From contig CAMKEG010000004.1 of NCBI GenBank assembly GCA_946411505.1, forward strand, positions 1-64,000: DNA of 64,000 nucleotides, read 5' to 3'. The number at the start of each line of letters is the position of its first letter. The first letter of the stretch is position 1. Below are positions 8,661 to 17,450 of the stretch, piece by piece. The notes under the pieces were generated by a model. The model ran no database searches. It was not told the DNA's origin and was given only the letters and a program-made list of their open reading frames with translations. The position numbers and the translations under genes were made by a program. The stretch is from an uncultured Treponema sp. (GTDB lineage: Bacteria; Spirochaetota; Spirochaetia; Treponematales; Treponemataceae).

Positions 8661-10503
8661 TTTGCGCCGCCAATTGGTCGGCGTTCAAAACTATTCTGTA
8701 GGAATAGCCTTGTTCCGCCAAAAATTTTTGCCTGTTGCTTCCAAAATCTTCGTCGCTGGTTTTTCGCGTGATGATTGTCCAAAATTTTGAAACGCGTTCC
8801 TTGGGCCGCAAAATGCGCCCAAGCCGCTGCGCCTCTTCCTGCCTGCTTCCAAAAGTTCCCGAAAGCTGGATCGCCATCGAAGCGTCCGGCAAGTCCACCG
8901 CAAAGTTGGCCACCTTGGAAACGACCAAAACGCGAATCGCGCCGCTCTTAAAGTCGCCGTAAATTTTTTCGCGCTCGGCATTGGGAGTTTTTCCTGTGAT
9001 GATTGGAACGCCAAGCAGAGCGGCCATTTCTTGCAGTTGGTCCAAGTACTGGCCGATGATCAAGATTTTGTCGTCGGGATTTTGCTCCACCAATTTTTTC
9101 GCCGCCAAAATTTTCGCGGGATTGGTCGCGGCGATTTTGTGCTTTTCGCGCGGCGAGGCAATCGCGTATTCCATTTCCAACGCCACCGGCAAATCGACGC
9201 GAAGCTCCACGCATTCGGCGCTTGCGATGAAGCCGGTTTTTTCCAAGTCTTTCCACGGAACGTCGTAGCGCTTGGGGCCGACCAAACTAAAGACGTGGCC
9301 CTGGCAGCCGTCTTCGCGGACAAGCGTGGCGGTCAAGCCGACACGGCGCGTTGCCTGCAGTTCCGCCGCAACCCTAAAAACTGGAGCGGGCAGCAAGTGG
9401 ACTTCGTCGTAAATTATAAGGCCCCAGTTGCGTTCCCTAAAAAGCGAAAAGTGCGGATAGGCGCTGGTCTTGTCGGGCCGCCATGTTAGGATTTGATAAG
9501 TGGCGATCGTCACCGGCGCGATGGTTTTGTTTTCGCCCGTGTATTCCGCGATTTGCTCTTTTGTCAAATTGGTTTTGTCCAGCAATTCTTCTATCCATTG
9601 GTGGACCGCGGTGATGTTGGTCGTCACAATCAAGGTTGAAGTTTGGAGCATTTCCATAATTTGCATTCCGACGACGGTTTTTCCAGAGCCGCACGGAAGG
9701 ACAATCGTTCCAAAGCCAGTGCCCGGCCCTTTGTCGCCGACAAGCGCTTTTGCGGCGGCCACCTGGTAGTCGCGGATTTCCAAATCTTTTTGCGCCATCG
9801 TTTTTTTGCGGAACGTTATCTCAAGCTTTTCGCCGTCGTTCAAGGGCGCCTCGTCCTGGACGGGCCAGCCCAGCTCCAAAAGTTTTTGCTTTACGATTCC
9901 ACGGTCGGTCAGCTCAAGCAAAAAGGCCAAATTGTCTTTGGCGCCGGAAGCGGGCGTCAAGAATTTTTTTGTCGCGGGATTGTTCAGTATTTGCGCGTAA
10001 ATTTTTTGGTCGCTCGCAACTAAGTAAAGGTATTCGACGCGCGGCTCTTTTTTTGCGGGAACGGAATCTTGCGCGCCGTCAACTTGCTCGTCAGCGCTGG
10101 AAGCAGGCGCGGTGGCCGCCGTGTCGTTTGCGCCGGAAACAGGCGCGGCATTTTGCGCGTTTTCTTGCGACGGAGCGGGAACCAGCTTTAGCTTTCCAAA
10201 ACGCTCGGCCGTTTCTTTTATCCACGCTCCGACATTTTGCGGAACGTCGTAACGACTGTAAGCGTCCAGCGTTTCCAAAATCGAATCGCTTTTAATGCCG
10301 GCGCTAGTCGCGTTCCACAAAGAAAGCGGCGTAAGCCTGTAAGTGTGCAAGTGCTCCGGCGACCTCTCCAACTCCGCAAAAGGAATCAGCGCGTTCCTGC
10401 ACTCGTCGGCAAGCGGCGCGTGCACGTCAAGCAATATCGTCCTGTCGCTTTGAACAATCAGAGGATTTTGATACCTGTCGCCGCCTTCCAAAAATTTTTG
10501 CAT
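8653..10503 (-). CDS. XPB-type DNA repair helicase
   Basis: A 616-residue SF2 helicase of the XPB/Ssl2 family, a 3'-5' DNA translocase. The N-terminus (1-105) is a helicase-associated domain. It is followed by a low-complexity Ala/Pro linker (about 111-155) and a damage-recognition-like segment. The motor has Walker A GSGKT (272-276), DEVH (366-369), TAT (391-393), the XPB-specific RED motif (396-398) and motif VI QRLGRILR. Bacterial XPB is established in spirochaetes and some other phyla. First gene of a four-gene operon; its promoter gives a 1-2 nt leader. Confidence 0.88.
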   Translation of the reverse strand: MQKFLEGGDRYQNPLIVQSDRTILLDVHAPLADECRNALIPFAELERSPEHLHTYRLTPLSLWNATSAGIKSDSILETLDAYSRYDVPQNVGAWIKETAERFGKLKLVPAPSQENAQNAAPVSGANDTAATAPASSADEQVDGAQDSVPAKKEPRVEYLYLVASDQKIYAQILNNPATKKFLTPASGAKDNLAFLLELTDRGIVKQKLLELGWPVQDEAPLNDGEKLEITFRKKTMAQKDLEIRDYQVAAAKALVGDKGPGTGFGTIVLPCGSGKTVVGMQIMEMLQTSTLIVTTNITAVHQWIEELLDKTNLTKEQIAEYTGENKTIAPVTIATYQILTWRPDKTSAYPHFSLFRERNWGLIIYDEVHLLPAPVFRVAAELQATRRVGLTATLVREDGCQGHVFSLVGPKRYDVPWKDLEKTGFIASAECVELRVDLPVALEMEYAIASPREKHKIAATNPAKILAAKKLVEQNPDDKILIIGQYLDQLQEMAALLGVPIITGKTPNAEREKIYGDFKSGAIRVLVVSKVANFAVDLPDASMAIQLSGTFGSRQEEAQRLGRILRPKERVSKFWTIITRKTSDEDFGSNRQKFLAEQGYSYRIVLNADQLAAQNG

Positions 10504-10511
10504 AGCGTTCT

Positions 10512-10540
10512 ATGATAGCATAAATGGAACGCTTGCGCAA
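10512..10540 (-). promoter_or_regulatory. Promoter of the XPB operon, near-leaderless
   Basis: Read on the minus strand: TTGCGC (10540-10535), 17-nt spacer, TATCAT (10517-10512), then 8 nt to the ATG at 10503. Inverted repeats AGCGTTC (10504-10510) and GAACGCT (10527-10533) flank the -10 and could bind a repressor. Confidence 0.5.
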
Positions 10541-10552
10541 TGTTAGGGAGTA

Positions 10553-10564
10553 GGAATGCATTCC
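10553..10564. repeat. GGAATGCATTCC palindrome
   Basis: A perfect 12-bp palindrome in the divergent gap between the XPB operon and the Rpn gene. Flanking bases (GGGAGTA before, CCTC after) extend it loosely. Its role is unknown. Confidence 0.35.
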
Positions 10565-10658
10565 CTCACGCATTCTTTTTACCAAAAACAAATGTATAGC
10601 ACAATCCCAGAAACCACGCGAAAATTTATTACGATTTCTAAAAATTTGCGCTAAATTC

Positions 10659-10688
10659 TTGATAAAAATTCCTACCTTATAGTTATAA
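10659..10688 (+). promoter_or_regulatory. Candidate promoter of the Rpn gene
   Basis: TTGATA (10659-10664), 18-nt spacer, TTATAA (10683-10688), about 40 nt before the start codon. The bases TTGCGCTAAATTCTTGATAA here resemble the start of a degraded gene at 16.8 kb. Confidence 0.4.
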
Positions 10689-10728
10689 CAGCCAAGCATT
10701 TGCTGGCCGCGATATAAGGAGGTTTCGC

Positions 10729-11559
10729 ATGAACGAAACAAAAAAAGCGCTCACGCCCCAAGAAAAATGGGAACAGGCTACAATCGCCAACAACTTCATC
10801 TTCTATAAGGTCATGAGAAATAATCCCGATGTTTGCAAGGAGCTTTTGGAAATCCTCTTGGAATTCAAAATCGAGCGGATTGAAATGTCGCAGGAGGAAG
10901 TCGTAGACATCGACTTTGCCAGCAAGGGCATCCGCATGGACGTGTATGTCAAGGACGCGGACGGGCTAAAGGCCTACAACATTGAGATGCAGACCACCGA
11001 CACCGAGGAACTGCCGGAGCGCTCGCGCTACTACCAAGGCGTCATGGACGTGGACCTTTTGAAGTCCGGCCAGCAGTACAAGGAGCTAAAGACAACCTAC
11101 ATCATCTTCATCTGCCTTGACGACGTATTCAAAAAAGGCCTGGCCAAGTACACTTTTGAAAATTTGTGCCTTGAAGACACGGAAACAAAATTGGGCGACA
11201 GGGCTCAAAAAGTCTTTTACATTTGCAAAAACTATGATAAACTGTTGGACGCAAGGCAAAAGGCCTTCTTGCGCATGGTCACGCAGAACTCAAGCAGCGA
11301 CGACTTTACCCGGCGCGTTGGAGGCCTTGTCGAGAACGCCAAGCGCAACACGCAATGGAGGCAGCAGTTTATGGAATGGAATAGAGAGATGGCCTATATG
11401 CGGGCCAAAGGCCGCAAAGAAGGCGCGCAAGAAAAAGCCGTGGAAGACGCGCTGAACGCCCTAGCGATGAATCTGACCGCCGAACAAGTCGCGCAAATCA
11501 CCGGCCTTTCCCTAGAGCAAGTTCAGGACTTGATGGCAAAAGTCACCGCCCCCGCATGA
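10729..11559 (+). CDS. Rpn-family recombination-promoting nuclease
   Basis: A 276-residue PD-(D/E)XK nuclease of the Rpn/PDDEXK transposase-like family, mobile genes that cut DNA and promote recombination. The catalytic core is visible as DIDFASKGIRMDVYV followed by YNIEMQ (D...ExQ type). The C-terminal third is helical, ending in a helix-turn-helix-like LTAEQVAQITGLSLEQVQDL. AGGAGG lies just upstream of the ATG. The stop overlaps the start of the glycosylase gene (ATGA). Rpn genes usually occur in many copies per genome. Confidence 0.85.
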   Translation: MNETKKALTPQEKWEQATIANNFIFYKVMRNNPDVCKELLEILLEFKIERIEMSQEEVVDIDFASKGIRMDVYVKDADGLKAYNIEMQTTDTEELPERSRYYQGVMDVDLLKSGQQYKELKTTYIIFICLDDVFKKGLAKYTFENLCLEDTETKLGDRAQKVFYICKNYDKLLDARQKAFLRMVTQNSSSDDFTRRVGGLVENAKRNTQWRQQFMEWNREMAYMRAKGRKEGAQEKAVEDALNALAMNLTAEQVAQITGLSLEQVQDLMAKVTAPA

Positions 11560-12134
11560 CGCAAAAAACAACTGTCCAACACACAATCGCGCCGGTGTGG
11601 AATTCGCAAAGCCGCGTTCTTATTCTTGGAACAATGCCGTCGCCGGCAAGCCGCGGCGCGGGATTTTTTTACATGCATCCGCAAAACAGATTCTGGCGCG
11701 CTCTTCCCGCAGTCTTTGGGGAACGGCTTGAATACAACAACGCGGGAAAACGCGGCGCGGACGACCAAGCCGCAAATCTAGCGGCCGCAATCGACGAACG
11801 AAAAAACTTTTTGCTGCGGCGCAAAATCGCGCTGTGGGACGTTCTCTTAAAATGCGAAATTCGCGGAGCGGCGGACGCAAGCATACAAAACGCCGTTCCA
11901 AACGACTTTAACCAAATTTTTGAACAGAGCCAAATCCGCCGCGTTTATTGCGCCGGAAAAAGCGCCTTTAACCTTTGGCAAAAGCATTGCGCCGCCGCCT
12001 ACGAAAAGCGTTTCGGCCTTGAATGCGCCTGTCTGCCAAGCGCAAGCCCGGCAAACGCCGCTTGGTCGTTGGAACGCCTTATAGAAGCCTATTCAGTTTT
12101 AAGACAAAGCGCTAGTCCAAAGCGGCCGCTCTAG
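11556..12134 (+). CDS. DNA-deoxyinosine glycosylase (UDG superfamily)
   Basis: A 192-residue glycosylase that removes hypoxanthine or related bases from DNA. Family motifs: RVLILGTMPSPASR with the active-site loop, FYMHPQNRFW, and the distal LPSASPANA loop that enters the minor groove. The start overlaps the Rpn stop as ATGA, so translation is coupled. It converges with and overlaps by 23 bp the 3' end of the TcdA gene on the other strand. Confidence 0.85.
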   Translation: MTQKTTVQHTIAPVWNSQSRVLILGTMPSPASRGAGFFYMHPQNRFWRALPAVFGERLEYNNAGKRGADDQAANLAAAIDERKNFLLRRKIALWDVLLKCEIRGAADASIQNAVPNDFNQIFEQSQIRRVYCAGKSAFNLWQKHCAAAYEKRFGLECACLPSASPANAAWSLERLIEAYSVLRQSASPKRPL

Positions 12135-12900
12135 CCCTAGCCGCGGCTTCTTGGGTCAAGTCCTTTACAATCTCGCTTGCGATAATGAGCCCCGCGACGG
12201 ATGGAACAAAGGCCGTACTTCCCGGAATGTCCCGTCGCTCCGTGCATTTATGCTGCGCTCCGGGCGGACAGATGCAATGCTTTTTGCAACTGATTGACAT
12301 GTCTTCTATCGGGCGCAAAACTTTTTCTGTGGAGTAAACGACCTTTACGCCCTTAATCTTTCGCTTTTTGCATTCCTGCCGCATAACGCGCGCAAGGGGG
12401 CAAACCGAAGTTTGCGAAATGTCGGCCACCTTAAACTGCGTCGGGTCCAGCTTGTTCCCCGCGCCCATGCTGCAAATGATTTTTGTTCCCGCTTCCTTTG
12501 CCTGCAAAATCAAATTGATTTTTGCCGTCACCGTGTCCACCGCGTCAACGACGTAATCATATTTTGTAAAGTCAAACTGCCCGCGCGTTTCTGGAAGGTA
12601 AAAGCATTTGTGAACGTTGACCTCCGCGTCGGGGTTGATGTCAAGGATTCGCTCCTTCATCACGTCGACTTTGTATTTTCCGACGCTGGAGCGGGTCGCG
12701 ATGATTTGCCGGTTCAAGTTTGTCAGGCACACTTTGTCGTCGTCCACAAGGTCAATATGCTGAACGCCGGAACGAACCAGCGCCTCCACCGTGTAGCCTC
12801 CAACGCCTCCAATTCCAAAAACCGCGACTCGCGCCCTCCCCAAAATTTCCATCGCCTCTTTTCCCAAAAGCAACTCTGTCCTAGAAAACTGATTTAACAT
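12112..12900 (-). CDS. tcdA: tRNA threonylcarbamoyladenosine dehydratase
   Basis: A 262-residue ThiF/E1-like enzyme that uses ATP to cyclise t6A37 of tRNA to ct6A. It has the Rossmann loop GIGGVGGYTVEAL, LNRQIIA (ATP contacts), the DAVDTV strand and the C-terminal GSTAFVPSVAGLIIAS segment typical of TcdA/CsdL. A Cys-rich stretch (SCKKHCICPPGAQHKC) lies near the C-terminus and may bind metal. It converges on the glycosylase gene. Confidence 0.87.
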   Translation of the reverse strand: MLNQFSRTELLLGKEAMEILGRARVAVFGIGGVGGYTVEALVRSGVQHIDLVDDDKVCLTNLNRQIIATRSSVGKYKVDVMKERILDINPDAEVNVHKCFYLPETRGQFDFTKYDYVVDAVDTVTAKINLILQAKEAGTKIICSMGAGNKLDPTQFKVADISQTSVCPLARVMRQECKKRKIKGVKVVYSTEKVLRPIEDMSISCKKHCICPPGAQHKCTERRDIPGSTAFVPSVAGLIIASEIVKDLTQEAAARARAAALD

Positions 12901-12932
12901 TTTTATTCCTTAAAAAAATTAGGTGAAATTAC

Positions 12933-13193
12933 TCATTCATAATGAGTCCACATTCTAAGAACGCGAACAATTTTTTCCGCTTCAAAAACTTCATAAACAA
13001 GTCTATGCTGAATATTTATTCTTCTGGAATACTTTCCTGTCAAATCGCCAATCAGTTTTTCATATGGAGGAGGATTCTGAAATGGATTTGCTTTTAAAAC
13101 TTCAAGCAACTCGATTACTGATTGCTTCAGATTGGACTGCTCGATTTTTTTACTGTCCTTTACGGCTTGTTTTGAATATTTTATAATCCACAT
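12933..13193 (-). CDS. yoeB: YoeB/Txe-family mRNA interferase toxin
   Basis: An 86-residue RelE-fold ribosome-dependent endoribonuclease. The start WIIKYSKQAVKDSKKI, YEKLIGDLTGKYSRRIN and the C-terminal VLRMWTHYE with catalytic His and Tyr are diagnostic. ATG at 13193 overlaps the antitoxin stop as TAATG; a TTG two codons earlier is less likely. It forms a toxin-antitoxin operon with the YefM gene before it. Confidence 0.9.
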   Translation of the reverse strand: MWIIKYSKQAVKDSKKIEQSNLKQSVIELLEVLKANPFQNPPPYEKLIGDLTGKYSRRINIQHRLVYEVFEAEKIVRVLRMWTHYE

Positions 13194-13435
13194 TACCAAC
13201 CAAGATCCTCTGCGCTTTCATCTAAAGGCTCTTTGCTCGCTTCAAGAATAGAATCTCTCATTCCTGGAATTGAACATAAATACAGCGTTTCTTGAATGGA
13301 ATTCCAATCATCTTCTGAAATAAGAACAGCGTTGTTTCTTTTTCCTGAAATTATTATCGGTTCGTGAAAAGTCTTAGTTTGGTCTATTAGAGAATAAAGG
13401 TTGCTCCTGGCTTTTGTCGCTGTCATTACCGCCAT
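13193..13435 (-). CDS. yefM: YefM/Phd-family antitoxin
   Basis: An 80-residue antitoxin. The N-terminal Phd/YefM DNA-binding fold reads MTATKARSNLYSLIDQ... then PIIISGKRNNAVLISEDDW; the acidic C-terminus (SKEPLDESAEDLGW) should wrap the toxin. AGGAGG lies a few bases before the ATG. Upstream is a palindromic operator overlapping the promoter, so the pair should repress its own transcription. Confidence 0.9.
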   Translation of the reverse strand: MAVMTATKARSNLYSLIDQTKTFHEPIIISGKRNNAVLISEDDWNSIQETLYLCSIPGMRDSILEASKEPLDESAEDLGW

Positions 13436-13455
13436 AATATGCCTCCTATAAATTA

Positions 13456-13486
13456 AAGCGTACGCTATATCGTACGCTTTGTCAAG
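13456..13486 (-). promoter_or_regulatory. Promoter and palindromic operator of yefM-yoeB
   Basis: Read on the minus strand: TTGACA (13486-13481), 17-nt spacer, TACGCT (13463-13458). An inverted repeat of AAAGCGTACG with a 6-nt centre spans 13456-13481 and covers the whole spacer and the -10, so bound antitoxin would block RNA polymerase. Confidence 0.7.
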
Positions 13487-13604
13487 AGGGGGGAATTATT
13501 CCCTACCATTACCGCCTTTCACCTTAAAACCCTCGCGGAACATTAACGTCTTCCTTCAACGCCGCGCTTGCGCGAAATCCGCTCGAAACAACAATCTTGG
13601 TCTT

Positions 13605-16034
13605 TCATTTTAAAACACGAGCGGCTCCCCACGCAGCGACAAGGCCAAAGAAGACCACCGTTCCAAAAATGTGGACGGGCATAAAGGAGCTTAGAGCGAT
13701 GGCGCCAAAAGAAAGTGCGGTCGTGGCGAACGAAAGCAAGACCGCAAGCGAATTGACCGCGTCGCCGCCGCTTTCCACCGTGTAAATTATGTAGTCCAGG
13801 CCCAAGCCAAAAACCAAGATGATTCCCGTGACGGCAAAAAAGCCCAAAGGGATTTTAAATGCCGCGATGACGGCGGCCTCGCACAGCAAGACCAGCAGGG
13901 GAACGGCGGCGACTTTTGCCAACGCTTTTGGCTTGTAAAAAAACGCCAGTGCCAAAATCAAAACGACAAAGGCAGCGGCCAAAAGAACAAGCATGATTTT
14001 TGTCAGCCGGTTCAACTCAAAGGCTATGTCGCCCACCTTGTCCACAAAGCAAACCGCCTGTGCGTCCGCCGCGCCATTCGCGCCTAGCTCTCCAGCGCCA
14101 AAGCGCGCGGCAAGGCTTTTCAAATTTTCCGCGTCGCCGCCAGAAACAAAAACCGCGCTAAAATATTCCTGGCCGATTTTTCCAAGCCACAAAGTTTCAA
14201 GCGCGTCCTTTAAATATGGCGGAACGCCTTCCATGCCTGAATCGTCCGGCGCGTCCAGCAAGGCGCGCGCCTCCAAAAAATCCGGCGCAAAGTCCCGCGC
14301 CTCGCTTCCAAAAATTTCCTGCAATTCCGGCGCGGCCTCCATCAATTTTTGGCTTGCCGCAAGCGACGCTTCTTTGCTTTTTTTGGACGGAACGAATTGG
14401 CTTGTCGCCGAAAATGAGTCGAGCCTTCCCGCCGCGACTTCCTCTTGCAAAAGAGCGCAAAAATCTTCTTCGGTTTGCAAAAGATCGTCGGCGCTATTGG
14501 CGCGGACAATAAAATAGCGGGCGCCGCTTTTTCTGTTCATCACGCTGGCCGAAAGTTTTTCATCCTCCAAAAGCTTTCCGCTCATCGTGTAAAATTTTCT
14601 AAGGTCGTTGTCCAAGCGCAAATTTTGCCTAAAGAAAAGCGCCAGCGCAAGGCAGCTTCCAGCCGCGGCAAAAAGCAGAATCTTTTTTAAATGGCCTGAG
14701 AGCGTGAATCTAGCGCCATTCAGCATGGCAGACGAAAGTTTTTTTTGCGGAACGGAAAGAGCCGGATAAAAGAGAACCGTTGTTGCGAACGCGCTTAAAA
14801 TTCCCGCAAAGCAAAAAACCGATATTTGCTTTAACAGGGCGAACGGAGCCAAGAGCATGATCAAATAGCAAACTTCCGTGGAAGCGAACGAAAGAGCCAA
14901 GCCCTTGAAAATCTTTTTCATCGCCTGCGCTCCCAAAAGCGCTTCCTGACAAAAATACGCGCGCGTCCAAAAGTGCAGGCTGTAATCCAGGCATGTTCCA
15001 ATCAAAGTCGTTCCAAAAACAAAAGTCAAAATGTGAATCTGTCCAAAGACCAAAAGCTCCGTTCCCAGACCAAACGCCGCGCTCAGCGTTATCGCCCCGA
15101 CAGAAAAGAGCAATGGCCGCGCGCTCCTAAAGACAAGCAGCAAAAGAACGACCACCGCCAGCATGCTAAGCGCGCTGATGACGGCAACCTGCCTTTGCGC
15201 GCTAGTGGCGCTCTTGTGGCTGTGGAAGGGCGAGCCGGAAAACACGAACGAAACTTTTTCCTGACCAAAATTGTTTGACGCGGCGACGCGGTTGGCGCAA
15301 TCGTAAATCGTTTGGACGCCGTTTTTTTTGCTCGTCACCGAAGCGCCCTTTTGCGTCAACGCGCCGCGAACCATAACGTAATGCTCGCCACCGTATTCCG
15401 CCGCCAAAACTCCGTCGCGCAAGGCAAGGGACGTTCCGGTGTTGGAAAGGCGCTCGATTAAATTTTGCAATTCCAAGTCAGCCAAAAAGAAGGGGTCGCC
15501 GTCAACAAATTCCAAGGGAGTGAGCGAAAAGGCGCCAAAGGCTTTTTGCAAGGCCAGCTCCTTTAGCTCGTCAACGCCGCCGCCTTGGTTTATTTTTTGA
15601 ACCGTCTCCTTGTCCAAAAGCAAAAAGCGGTTTTTGTACTGCCATTCAAAAATTTGGTCCAGCGACAAGGAGGAAGCCTCAAAAGAAATGCTCTCAAAAA
15701 TTTTGTTCTTGGGATCCGCGGCGGCGGCCTCTTGGTCGGCCTTTAAAAGTTCCTCCGCAAAAAGAGAGGCGGCTTTCTTGGCGCCTTCAAAAGACTTGCA
15801 GCGCGCAAGGACAAAAAACTGCCTGGCGCTTTTTTGCGTCAGCGCGTCATCCGCCCTCGCCGCCGCCTTGGCCTCCGACGACTGCGGCAAAATGTCAAAG
15901 AGATTTGTGTTTACAAAAATCTTTCTGCCCGCGACAAAGCAAATGGCCAGCGCTAAAAACACGGCGGCGTGCAAAGCCAGCCATGCAAGCGGCGCGGGAG
16001 ATTTTTTAAGGCAAGAAAAAAGGTTTGCTTTCAT
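13605..16034 (-). CDS. MMPL/RND-family exporter (COG4258-like)
   Basis: An 809-residue inner-membrane exporter with two symmetric halves. Each half has one N-terminal helix, a large periplasmic loop, then five or six helices: about 256-420 (AVISALSMLAVVVLLLLVF...) in half 1 and 650-809 in half 2. FGTTLIGTCLDYSLHFW and VFGLGLDYIIYTVE carry the Asp residues used for proton relay. Related exporters move lipids or pigment precursors; the substrate here is unknown. ATG 16034 is chosen; a GTG four codons earlier is possible. It directly follows the cysteine hydrolase gene. Confidence 0.78.
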   Translation of the reverse strand: MKANLFSCLKKSPAPLAWLALHAAVFLALAICFVAGRKIFVNTNLFDILPQSSEAKAAARADDALTQKSARQFFVLARCKSFEGAKKAASLFAEELLKADQEAAAADPKNKIFESISFEASSLSLDQIFEWQYKNRFLLLDKETVQKINQGGGVDELKELALQKAFGAFSLTPLEFVDGDPFFLADLELQNLIERLSNTGTSLALRDGVLAAEYGGEHYVMVRGALTQKGASVTSKKNGVQTIYDCANRVAASNNFGQEKVSFVFSGSPFHSHKSATSAQRQVAVISALSMLAVVVLLLLVFRSARPLLFSVGAITLSAAFGLGTELLVFGQIHILTFVFGTTLIGTCLDYSLHFWTRAYFCQEALLGAQAMKKIFKGLALSFASTEVCYLIMLLAPFALLKQISVFCFAGILSAFATTVLFYPALSVPQKKLSSAMLNGARFTLSGHLKKILLFAAAGSCLALALFFRQNLRLDNDLRKFYTMSGKLLEDEKLSASVMNRKSGARYFIVRANSADDLLQTEEDFCALLQEEVAAGRLDSFSATSQFVPSKKSKEASLAASQKLMEAAPELQEIFGSEARDFAPDFLEARALLDAPDDSGMEGVPPYLKDALETLWLGKIGQEYFSAVFVSGGDAENLKSLAARFGAGELGANGAADAQAVCFVDKVGDIAFELNRLTKIMLVLLAAAFVVLILALAFFYKPKALAKVAAVPLLVLLCEAAVIAAFKIPLGFFAVTGIILVFGLGLDYIIYTVESGGDAVNSLAVLLSFATTALSFGAIALSSFMPVHIFGTVVFFGLVAAWGAARVLK

Positions 16035-16035
16035 T

Positions 16036-16551
16036 TTATGATTCACAATTTATTTGACAAAGCTTCATGGCGGCTAGCGCGTTCTTATGGCTTTCTGGAG
16101 TCACGCAGGCGCAACAGCTTGCGTCAACCGAAATCTTCACTTCCGGCAGCTTGGCCTTAAGAATGAACGCATTGCTTATGACGCAGATTCCAGTGCAAAG
16201 GCCGACAAGCTCGATTTCTTCCAATCCGTCCAGGCTTGCGGCATAGTCAGCGAGTTCCATTGAGCCAAACGAAGGCTTGTTAAAAATGCGGCTGTTCCCT
16301 ACTTCCAACTTGCTAGAAATCTGCCAGCCGTCAGTTCCTTCAACGCAGTGCAGAACCGGAAGATTTTTTCCTTCTTGAGTTTCAAGGTAGTTTTTTTGGT
16401 GAGTGTCGCGGGTGAACACAACAATCTCGCCAGCGCCCCGCGCCTCTTCAATTTTTTTCGCGACATTCGGAACAATCGCCACAGCCTCTTTTGTTCCAAG
16501 CGAACCGTCAATAAAATCATTCTGCATGTCAATTACGATTAATAGTTTCAT
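16036..16551 (-). CDS. Isochorismatase-family cysteine hydrolase (nicotinamidase-like)
   Basis: A 171-residue alpha/beta hydrolase. It has Asp8 in VIDMQNDF, a metal-site-like TRDTHQKNYL, the LHCVEGTDGW motif seen in nicotinamidases, a Lys in NKPSFGS and the catalytic Cys in VGLCTGICV. Nicotinamide deamidation (NAD salvage) is the best guess, but the protein is shorter than most PncA enzymes. An AAGGGC ribosome site and an extended -10 (TGGTATAAT, 16580-16588) precede it. Confidence 0.75.
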   Translation of the reverse strand: MKLLIVIDMQNDFIDGSLGTKEAVAIVPNVAKKIEEARGAGEIVVFTRDTHQKNYLETQEGKNLPVLHCVEGTDGWQISSKLEVGNSRIFNKPSFGSMELADYAASLDGLEEIELVGLCTGICVISNAFILKAKLPEVKISVDASCCACVTPESHKNALAAMKLCQINCES

Positions 16552-16607
16552 GGTTTTCGCGCCCTTATTTCAGTTGAGGATTATACCAGAATCATTTTTC
16601 CTTAACT

Positions 16608-16646
16608 GGCATAATATATCACATTTTGACAAATTTCTATAGTGTC
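16608..16646 (-). repeat. 39-bp promoter-like box, copy 1
   Basis: On the minus strand: ACTATA, an A/T run, TTTGTC, AAAATGTG, then TATATT. It matches boxes at 18743-18781 and 28227-28265, which sit just before defence genes. Here it follows the RhuM relic. Confidence 0.5.
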
Positions 16647-16721
16647 TTTCACTGTCGCGGATGCGGATTTAATTATAGCGCAAGCGATGAGGGAGGGGAT
16701 TAAGTTTGTTTCATGATGAGG

Positions 16722-16856
16722 GAACTCAACAGCAGCCTGGGAGTTTACTTTGTATCCAACAGCAATAACTGCTTTTAGACCATAGAATTTATAGTTGTAA
16801 GCTTTACCATTGTCGGCAACTTGCGCTAAATTTGCGCAAGTTGAACTTTTTATCAA
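16722..16856 (-). pseudogene. Remnant of a RhuM-family gene
   Basis: About 45 codons, read from TTG at 16856, give STCANLAQVADNGKAYNYKF followed by GLKAVIAVGYKVNSQAAVEF. This is the conserved core of RhuM-type proteins, in which a Tyr-Asn/Phe-Tyr segment precedes 'IIAVGYRVNS'. Normal members continue for another 150 or more residues; here the homology ends at 16722 and the rest reads as unrelated sequence, so it is a fragment left by deletion. Confidence 0.6.
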
Positions 16857-16937
16857 GAATTATAGCGCAAACTAAGCAGATTGTAAAAATATTGTTGCAA
16901 TATCTTGAAGAAGAATTTATTTGTTTGAAATTTACAC

Positions 16938-17450
16938 TCATTTCAATTCCTCTATGATTGTGTTTATGCGTAGCAACACTTTATTTTTTTGTATAAATTG
17001 TTGCTGGACTATTTTATGTGACGTCGCTGTAAATGGACGGCGTGTATTGCAAACATAAGCCCGCTTGCGTTCATACTTTTTTAGTTCCTCTCCAAAAAAT
17101 TCAATTGTTTTTGAAAGCTGCTCCGCCGCTTTGGAAAGCCAATTATTACCCTTTTTGTCGGCTTTTAACTCTATAAAGCAAACCGTTTTTGTTGAATAAA
17201 GCATTGCGTCACAAACGCTTGCTGTTTCATTTCTTCCATTAATTTTTTTAACTAACGGAATATTATTGTCCACCGGAATAAAAGAATAATCCGAGCGGTT
17301 GTTGCAAATTACGGTTGCATTCCATTTATCAGCATTTTTGTCATAACTTACAAAAACTGGCTTTTTACCATTTTTATCATCAGGATCAACCAAACCAAAT
17401 TCAAAAACAGGAGAAATGGGACTTGCATACTGATAAAAATCTATTTGCAA
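16938..17450 (-). CDS. PD-(D/E)XK-like nuclease, partner of the ATPase
   Basis: A 170-residue protein with no family I can name. Glu75, Asp81 and the ELK at 94-96 (in CDAMLYSTKTVCFIELK), with Gln111 in the next helix, match the PD-(D/E)XK nuclease pattern. The start is TTG at 17450: GGAGGA sits 7 nt before it, inside the end of the ATPase gene, and the two genes overlap by 10 bp, so they should be made together. I infer the effector half of a two-gene defence module. Confidence 0.6.
   Translation of the reverse strand: MQIDFYQYASPISPVFEFGLVDPDDKNGKKPVFVSYDKNADKWNATVICNNRSDYSFIPVDNNIPLVKKINGRNETASVCDAMLYSTKTVCFIELKADKKGNNWLSKAAEQLSKTIEFFGEELKKYERKRAYVCNTRRPFTATSHKIVQQQFIQKNKVLLRINTIIEELK

Larger units (their letters stand above)
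16552..16937. other. Intergenic region with a relic gene
   Basis: This 386-bp gap holds the promoter of the cysteine hydrolase gene (16580-16588), a copy of a 39-bp promoter-like box (16608-16646) and the remains of a RhuM-type gene (16722-16856). It is AT-rich relative to the neighbouring exporter gene and marks the left edge of the defence/mobile island. Confidence 0.5.
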
